Part shown: piece after piece, positions 13,274 to 18,575 of the stretch
Layout: the number at the start of each line of letters is the position of its first letter
How positions within the stretch are numbered: position 1 is the stretch's first letter
DNA from: Candidatus Eiseniibacteriota bacterium
GTDB taxonomy: Bacteria > Eisenbacteria > RBG-16-71-46 > CAIMUX01 > WJJG01
Assembly: GCA_016867695.1 (NCBI GenBank)
Contig: VGIY01000016.1
Coordinates: 1 to 18,575, forward strand
Reading direction: 5' to 3'
Length of the DNA: 18,575 nucleotides
Position numbers and translations under genes: made by a program
Notes under the pieces: generated by a model
What the model was told of the DNA's origin: nothing
The model's database searches: none
Seen by the model: only the letters and a program-made list of their open reading frames with translations

Positions 13274-14836
13274 ATGCGAAGACCCCGCCGTCCCCACAAG
13301 AGAACCCACCCGCGAGCCGGGGCTCAGCTCCTCCTCGCCGCGACTCAGCTCCTCCTCGCCGCGACTCAGCTCCTCCTCGCCGCGACTCCGCTCCTCCTGG
13401 CCGCGATTCCGCTCCTCCTCGCCGCGGCGCCGCTCGTCTGCGCACCCGCGGCGGGCGACGGATCCTCCGCCGAAGCCTCCATCTCCGAGCCCGGCGCTTC
13501 CCCGCTCACGCTGCGCGCGGCGGTCCGCCGGGCGCTCGAGCGCAACCACGCCCTGGCCGCCGCCCGCCACGCCGAGGAGGCGGCCGTCTGGTCCCGCCGC
13601 CAGGCGCGCGCCCAGCTCCTCCCCACGATCACGCTGGAGTCGAGCTACACGCGCCTGGACGACGAGACCGTGGCTCGGGCCAACTTCTTCGGCCGCGAGA
13701 TGACGATCTACCTGCCCGACAGCACGGGAACGCCCCGGCCCCACACGATCGCCATCCCGCAGAGCGTCTTCCGGGACGGCTATCAGACATCCATCCAGGC
13801 CCGGCTGCTGCTGCTCCACCCCGCGCTCTGGAACGGCGTCTCGATCGCCGGGGCGGCGCGCGACCTGGCCGCGGTGCAGCTCGAGAGCGCCCTCCAGGAG
13901 ACCGCCCACGAGACGATCTGCGCCTTCGTCGAGCTGCTGCGGCTGCGCTCGCTCGCCGCGCTGCAGGAGCGATTCCTCGACCAATCCCGAGAGAATGTCG
14001 CCCTGGCCGAGCGGCTCTTCGCTCTGGGCCGCTACGCCGAGGCCGACGTCCTGCGCTGGCGGGTCGAGGAGGCCCGCCAGAGCGGGCTGCTCCAGCAGCA
14101 GGCCAGGGCGGCGAAGCTGGCCGCGATGGCCCTCGAGAACCTGCTCGCCGCCACGCCGGCGGGCCTCGTCGACGCCGACACGACGCTTCCCGGGCGCCTG
14201 GCGGCCGAGATCGCCGGGCTGCGCGGGATGGACGACGCGCAGTGGAGCGAGCTCCTCTCCCGTCCGCTCGATCGGCTCGTCGCCGCCCAGCCGCAGCTCG
14301 CGGCGCTCGACGGCACGGCCAGGATGGCCGAACTGCAGCATCGCCAGAGCGCGACCGCGATGCTGCCGAGCCTCGCCCTGGTGGGCTCCTACGGCTGGCA
14401 GAACAACGACACGCCGGCGCTCGACGGGGAGAAGGCCTGGGCGCTGACGGCCTCCCTCAGCCTGCCCCTGTTCAGCAGTTTCGCCCACTACTCCGGCTGG
14501 CAGGCGACCCGGCACAGGGCGCTGGAGACGCGCGCGACGGTCGACGCCGGCCGTCGCGGGGTCCTGCTGGCCGCCGAGGCGGCGCGCACGGCGCTGCGCA
14601 GCGCGGCCGAGCAGCTCCGCCTGTCCGAGGCGGGCCTCGGGAGCGCGCGCCGCAACCATGAGATCCAGCGCGGCAGCTACACGCTGGGGCGCTTGAGCAA
14701 TCTGGAGTGGGTCGACGCCCATCTGCTCCTGCAGGCCGCGGAGCAGGCGCGCGCCTCGGCCTACTACGATCTCGTGCTCGCCGTCGCCGACTACCATCAA
14801 GCGCTAGGGGGCATCTTCACGCTCCTGGAGGAGTGA
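13274..14836 (+). CDS. TolC-family outer membrane efflux protein with repeat-built signal peptide
   Basis: The protein has 520 residues. The N-terminus is strongly basic (MRRPRRPHKRTH), then an unusually long hydrophobic stretch of LLLAAT-type heptads (about 18-52) ends near VCAPA, a likely signal peptidase region. The mature part follows the outer membrane factor plan of two similar halves rich in Ala, Leu and Arg that form the long helices of a TolC barrel-tunnel. The first begins LTLRAAVRRALERNHALAAARH, as is typical. The second half has LPSLALVGSYGW (beta strand) and the closing YTLGRLSNLEWVDAHLLLQAAE helix. TolC proteins form the outer-membrane exit duct of tripartite pumps. A GAGGGG site lies four bases before the ATG. 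The stop lies four bases before the adaptor start, so the genes form one operon. Confidence 0.88.
   Translation: MRRPRRPHKRTHPRAGAQLLLAATQLLLAATQLLLAATPLLLAAIPLLLAAAPLVCAPAAGDGSSAEASISEPGASPLTLRAAVRRALERNHALAAARHAEEAAVWSRRQARAQLLPTITLESSYTRLDDETVARANFFGREMTIYLPDSTGTPRPHTIAIPQSVFRDGYQTSIQARLLLLHPALWNGVSIAGAARDLAAVQLESALQETAHETICAFVELLRLRSLAALQERFLDQSRENVALAERLFALGRYAEADVLRWRVEEARQSGLLQQQARAAKLAAMALENLLAATPAGLVDADTTLPGRLAAEIAGLRGMDDAQWSELLSRPLDRLVAAQPQLAALDGTARMAELQHRQSATAMLPSLALVGSYGWQNNDTPALDGEKAWALTASLSLPLFSSFAHYSGWQATRHRALETRATVDAGRRGVLLAAEAARTALRSAAEQLRLSEAGLGSARRNHEIQRGSYTLGRLSNLEWVDAHLLLQAAEQARASAYYDLVLAVADYHQALGGIFTLLEE
13325..13429. repeat. 21-bp tandem repeat, five copies, encoding the signal-peptide core
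   Basis: Units begin at 13325, 13346, 13367, 13388 and 13409. The first three are identical (cagctcctcctcgccgcgac plus t) and the last two are diverged, with a partial sixth after 13430. Each unit encodes seven residues, QLLLAAT or PLLLAAx, so the hydrophobic core of the TolC-like signal peptide is a direct product of the repeat. Changes in copy number stay in frame. Confidence 0.9.
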
Positions 14837-14840
14837 CGCC

Positions 14841-16109
14841 GTGGACAGCCGGTCCCGCCCGATCCGATCTCCGCTCACGCCGCCCGCCGGCGGCGGCGCG
14901 GCGCGCCGCGCGATGCTCGCCGCCGCTCGCGCGCTCGCCGCAGCCCCACGCGCCACGCCCGCCTCCGCTCTCGCGCTCGCCGCGGCCCTCGTGCTCGCCG
15001 CCGCTCCGATCTCCTGCCGCAAGAGCGCTCCGCCCGCGGGCGAGGCGGCCGTGCCGGTCGAGGTCGAGGTCGTCGCGGCCGCCACGATCGACGAGACCAC
15101 ATCCCTCACCGGCGTGCTCGAAGCCTACCGGGCCGTCGATGTGGTCGCCGAGACCAGCGGCGCCGTCCGCTCGCTGGCCGCCGACGTCGGCGATCGCCTC
15201 GCCCGCGGCGCCCTGCTCGCCTCGCTCGACAAGGAGGTCGCCCGCGAGACCCTCCACCAGGCCGAGGCCGGGCTGCTCGCCGCCGAGGCCCGCCGGGAGG
15301 TCGCCCGCGCCGACTTCGACCGCGATTCGACGCTCTTCGCCGGCGGAGACATCTCGCCGGCGGCATTCGAGGGAGCGCGCCTCGGCCGCACCGCCGCCCG
15401 AGCGGATGCGCAGGCGGCGCGCGCGACCCGCGAGCTCGCCGCCCGCAACCTGCGCCAGACCGACATCCGCGCCCCATTCGCCGGGACGGTCTCGCGGCGC
15501 CACTGCGCGGTCGGCACCTTCGCCTCCCCGGGAATGCCTCTCTTCCGCCTGGTCGACATCGACTCGCTGCGGCTCGTGCTGAGCGTCGCCCAGAGCCACA
15601 TCGCCCGCCTGGCGCCCGGCTCGCCGCTGGAGCTGGCCGTCGAGGCGCTCGCGGGAGCCCGCTTCCCGGCCCGCGTGCGCTCGCTCTCGCCCGAGGCCGA
15701 CGCGCTCAGCCGCACCTTCCCGGTCGAGGCGGTCCTGGCGAATCCCCCCGGGGGGCCGCTGCGCGACGGGTTCATCGTGCGCGCCGAGTTGGTGCTCGAC
15801 CGCCACGAGAGCGCGGTCGCCGTGCCGCGCGAGGCGATCCTGGGCGGCGACGACGGCCGCTTCGTCTTCGTCGTGCAGGACTCCCTCGCCCGCCGGCGCG
15901 CCGTCGCGACGGGCCCGCAGGTCGGCCGCCGCGTCCTCGTCGCCGCCGGCCTCGCACCCGGCGAGCGGCTGGTCGTCGCCGGCGCGCACAACCTGAAGGA
16001 CGGCGCGCGCGTGCGCGTCGAGGCCGAGTCCCGCCCCGCTCCGGGGGGCGGCGCCCCGGCCCCGGGCGAAGGCGCGACCGGGGGCGCCGCCGCGGGGGAA
16101 GCCTCATGA
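14841..16109 (+). CDS. RND efflux periplasmic adaptor (membrane fusion protein), probable lipoprotein
   Basis: The protein has 422 residues. A long Ala/Arg-rich leader with a hydrophobic core (about 42-55) ends in APISC (Cys59) followed by RKSAPP. This looks like a lipoprotein signal, although Pro at -3 is atypical. The mature part has the adaptor order: a lipoyl-like half (about 85-125, VDVVAETSGAVRSLAADVGD), a helical hairpin (about 130-205), the returning lipoyl half (TDIRAPFAGTVSRR, about 210-223), a beta-barrel, and a membrane-proximal domain ending AHNLKDGARVRVE. A Gly/Ala/Pro tail follows. Such adaptors bridge the RND pump and the TolC duct. GTG 14841 is chosen for its GGAGGAG site seven bases upstream, inside the end of the TolC-like gene. 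An in-frame ATG at 14913 would still leave a complete signal. The stop overlaps the pump's ATG as ATGA. Confidence 0.9.
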   Translation: MDSRSRPIRSPLTPPAGGGAARRAMLAAARALAAAPRATPASALALAAALVLAAAPISCRKSAPPAGEAAVPVEVEVVAAATIDETTSLTGVLEAYRAVDVVAETSGAVRSLAADVGDRLARGALLASLDKEVARETLHQAEAGLLAAEARREVARADFDRDSTLFAGGDISPAAFEGARLGRTAARADAQAARATRELAARNLRQTDIRAPFAGTVSRRHCAVGTFASPGMPLFRLVDIDSLRLVLSVAQSHIARLAPGSPLELAVEALAGARFPARVRSLSPEADALSRTFPVEAVLANPPGGPLRDGFIVRAELVLDRHESAVAVPREAILGGDDGRFVFVVQDSLARRRAVATGPQVGRRVLVAAGLAPGERLVVAGAHNLKDGARVRVEAESRPAPGGGAPAPGEGATGGAAAGEAS

Positions 16110-18575
16110 CCTCGCTGCCCCGCTTCTCCGTCGGCCAGCCGGTGCTGGTCAACCTGCTGATGCTCGGCATCGTGGCGGGCGGGCTCTTCTGTCTCTTCGA
16201 GATGCCCCAGGAGCTCAATCCGAACATCAGCTTCAACTGGGCCTTCGTGACCATCCCCTATCCGGGCGCCTCTCCGCAGGAGGCCGAGGATCTGGTGACG
16301 ATCCCGGTCGAGAAGGAGCTCGACAAGATCGACAAGGTCTCGGAGATCCAGACGACATCGGGCGACGGTTTCGCCTTCTTCCTGGTCAAGTTCGAGGACA
16401 TGTCGGCGAGTGAGTTCACGACCAAGCTCCAGGAAGTCCGCCTGCAGGTCGACAAGGCGGGGCTGCCGGAGGGCACGCGGGCGCCGATCGTCGAGGACTT
16501 CGGCTCCGACGACTTCCTCCCGGTCATCTCCGTCGCCATCACCTACGAGGACGACCCGGAGGCGGCCGCCGCCGTGGCCGACGACCTGGCGCGGGAGATC
16601 GAGCGGCTGGCGGATGTCGCCAAGATCCAGACCTCCGGCCTCGAGGAGCGGGAGATCTGGGTCGAGGTCGATCCGGTCCGTTTGACCGCCCGGCACCTGA
16701 CCCTGGGATCGGTCATGCAGGCGCTCGCCCGGCGCAACCTGAACCTCCCCGGCGGCAACCTCGTCGTCGGCCGATCCGAGTTCCAGATCCGCGCGCTCGG
16801 CCGCTTCGAGTCGATCGACGAGATCGAATCGGTCGTCCTTCAGGCCGACCACCAGGGCCGTCTCGTCCGCCTCGGCGACGTGGCCGCGGTGCGCGCCGTG
16901 CGCGCGGAGTCCTCGGTGGTCTCGCGGCTCAACGCCCGCCCGGCGATGACCATCTCGGTCTCCAAGAAGGCCCGCGGCTCCACCTTCGCCGTCGTCGGCG
17001 GCGTCAAGGAGCTGGTCGAGCGCTTCCGCTCGAGCGCGCCCGGCGGCATCGAGTTCCGCACGACGATCGACACGACCCGCCACATCCGCGATATCCTCGG
17101 CGTCCTGCGCAACAACGCGCTGATCGGACTCCTGGTGATCTTCGCCCTCCTCTACGCCTTCCTCGGCCTGGGCAACGCGCTGCTGGCCGCCCTGGGGATC
17201 CCGATCTCGTTCCTGATCGCCTTCATCGTCATGTACCTGACCGGGAACACGATCAACGGCTCGAGCCTCTTCGCCATGATCATCGTCCTCGGCATCGTGG
17301 TCGACGAGGCGATCATCGTCCTGGAGAACGTCCACCGCCACCGGCAGCAGGGCCTGACGCTGCGCGAGGCGGCGATCCGCGGCACCGAGGAGGTCATCGG
17401 TCCGATCACCTCGGGCGTGCTGACCACCGTCGCCGCGTTCCTGCCGCTGATGCTCATTCCGGGCATCATGGGCAAGTTCATGCGCGTCGTGCCGATGGTC
17501 GTCTGCATCGCCCTCATCGCCTCCCTGTTCGAGGCCACGGTGCTCCTGCCTTCGCACATCCACGACTGGACGCGCCGCTCGCGCCACCACGCGAAGCCGG
17601 AACTGCCCCTCTACATCTGGCTGCGCGACCGCTACGAGCGCCGCCTGCGCGGCTGCCTGCGGCGGCGCTATGTGACGCTCGCCTCGGCCTTCGCGCTCTT
17701 CCTGGCCGCTGTCGCCGCCGTGCCGCTGGTCGGCGTCCAGATGTTCGGCGAGGAGGACCTTGACTACTTCACCGTGCTCGCCAAGCTCCCCGAGGGCACC
17801 TCGCTGACCGAAACCGACCGCGTGGTGTCCAAGATCGAGGCGGCGGCGCTCGGACTGCCCGCCGAGGAGCTTCGCCACGTCGAGGCCAACAGCGGCCTCT
17901 ACCAGGGGCGCGACGAGTGGACGGTGCGCAGGAATGTCGGCCAGGTGATCGTCAACCTGGTCGACCGCCGGGAGCGGGATCGCCCCGTGGACGAGATCAT
18001 CGCCGACCTGCGCGGGCGACTGGCGGACATCAGCGGCCTCGCCGCGCTCCACTTCGAGAAGCCCTCCGGCGGGCCGCCCGTGGGCAAGCCGATCAGCGTG
18101 CGCGTCAGCGGCAAGTACTTCGAGGAGCTCCGCGCGGCGGTCGCCGACCTGAAGGGCGCTCTGGCGGGGATCGACGGCGTGCAGGACGTCACCGACGACT
18201 TCCCCGAGGGGCGCCCGGAAGCGCGGGTGCGCATCGACGAGGAGCTCGCCGCCCTGCGCGGCCTCTCGGTCCAGGACATCGCCCTGGAGATCCGCACGGC
18301 GATCGCGGGCACGATCGCCACCACCTTCCGCGACGGCGACGAGGACATCGACATCGTCGTCCGGCTGCCGGAGGCGGGGCGGGGCTCGCTGGAGGACCTG
18401 GCCGACCTGCGCCTGATCGGCCCGCGGGGCGCCGCGGTCCCGCTCGCCGACGTCGCCTCCATCTCCGTCCAGCCCGCCGCGAGCGAGATCAAGCGGCGCA
18501 ACCTGCAGCGCACGATCATCGTCGGCGCCGACATCGACAAGAGCCGGACCTCTGTGGACCGGGCCGTGAGCCAGA
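16106..18575 (+). CDS. RND-family efflux pump, inner-membrane permease (AcrB-like), 3' end outside window
   Basis: About 823 codons are present of a family usually near 1000-1050, so the end lies beyond the right edge. The start is ATG 16106, overlapping the adaptor stop (ATGA). The N-terminus has FSVGQPVLVNLLMLGIV as the first membrane helix, then the first periplasmic porter domains with PYPGASPQEAEDLV and PVEKEL. Helices 2-6 lie at about residues 330-490, including GIVVDEAIIVLENV and GVLTTVAAFLPLM. A large cytoplasmic linker and helix 7 follow, then most of the second periplasmic domain. RND pumps use the proton gradient to expel drugs, metals or lipophiles through a TolC duct. In the helix-4 proton-relay motif the usual Asp-Asp pair reads Asp400-Glu401. 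The substrate cannot be inferred. The lack of metal-type motifs and the general sequence favour the multidrug/HAE1-like group. Confidence 0.92.
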   Translation, partial: MTSLPRFSVGQPVLVNLLMLGIVAGGLFCLFEMPQELNPNISFNWAFVTIPYPGASPQEAEDLVTIPVEKELDKIDKVSEIQTTSGDGFAFFLVKFEDMSASEFTTKLQEVRLQVDKAGLPEGTRAPIVEDFGSDDFLPVISVAITYEDDPEAAAAVADDLAREIERLADVAKIQTSGLEEREIWVEVDPVRLTARHLTLGSVMQALARRNLNLPGGNLVVGRSEFQIRALGRFESIDEIESVVLQADHQGRLVRLGDVAAVRAVRAESSVVSRLNARPAMTISVSKKARGSTFAVVGGVKELVERFRSSAPGGIEFRTTIDTTRHIRDILGVLRNNALIGLLVIFALLYAFLGLGNALLAALGIPISFLIAFIVMYLTGNTINGSSLFAMIIVLGIVVDEAIIVLENVHRHRQQGLTLREAAIRGTEEVIGPITSGVLTTVAAFLPLMLIPGIMGKFMRVVPMVVCIALIASLFEATVLLPSHIHDWTRRSRHHAKPELPLYIWLRDRYERRLRGCLRRRYVTLASAFALFLAAVAAVPLVGVQMFGEEDLDYFTVLAKLPEGTSLTETDRVVSKIEAAALGLPAEELRHVEANSGLYQGRDEWTVRRNVGQVIVNLVDRRERDRPVDEIIADLRGRLADISGLAALHFEKPSGGPPVGKPISVRVSGKYFEELRAAVADLKGALAGIDGVQDVTDDFPEGRPEARVRIDEELAALRGLSVQDIALEIRTAIAGTIATTFRDGDEDIDIVVRLPEAGRGSLEDLADLRLIGPRGAAVPLADVASISVQPAASEIKRRNLQRTIIVGADIDKSRTSVDRAVSQ

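Noticed and set aside
13430..13445. A lipoprotein signal in the TolC-like protein (PLVC)
   Set aside because: Position -3 is Pro and the region reads better as a signal peptidase I site near APA.
15125..18052. A 975-codon open frame on the minus strand opposite the adaptor and RND pump
   Set aside because: It is rich in Asp/His/Arg/Glu in the pattern expected from the antisense of a GC-rich coding region, and the + strand genes have clear motifs.

Overview
The window is very GC-rich, with nearly every third codon position G or C, several GTG starts and long shadow frames. An SLBB/Wza-type exporter and a TolC–adaptor–RND pump point to a Gram-negative (diderm) bacterium. The Ala/Arg-rich coding and domain fusions would fit a deep-branching high-GC lineage such as Eisenbacteria, Gemmatimonadota or Myxococcota, but this placement is a guess. 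No RNA genes, insertion sequences or CRISPR arrays were seen.

Layout. (1) 9-9137 is a surface-polysaccharide locus. An O-antigen ligase/polymerase-like membrane protein on + converges, across a strong GC hairpin, on a four-gene minus-strand operon. Read from its promoter near 9150 leftward, that operon is: SLBB exporter, heparinase II/III-family protein, a two-domain MDR + Gfo/Idh/MocA oxidoreductase, and a Wzz-type chain-length protein. (2) 9138-9305 is a divergent promoter region. Both strands carry a TTGACG-type -35, and a 14-bp dyad lies between the minus-strand -35 and -10. (3) 9306-13029 on + looks like a cell-wall sugar salvage pair. It holds a DUF1343/NamZ-like exo-N-acetylmuramidase and a single protein joining a MurU-like nucleotidyltransferase, a hexapeptide-repeat segment and an AmgK-like sugar kinase. 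Together they could take MurNAc from muropeptides to UDP-MurNAc. (4) 13274-18575 on + is a tightly packed tripartite efflux operon (TolC-like, adaptor, RND pump). The pump runs off the right edge.

A recurring theme is short tandem duplication. Units of 9, 30, 28, 26, 18 and 21 bp occur at six separate places. One sits inside a protein linker and one builds most of a signal peptide. One triplicates the start region of the MurU-AmgK gene, giving two tiny ATGA-overlapping frames that feed into the true start. The main discovery candidates are the fused MurNAc-salvage enzyme next to a signal-less NamZ, the repeated start region, and the exporter/heparinase/oxidoreductase/Wzz operon.
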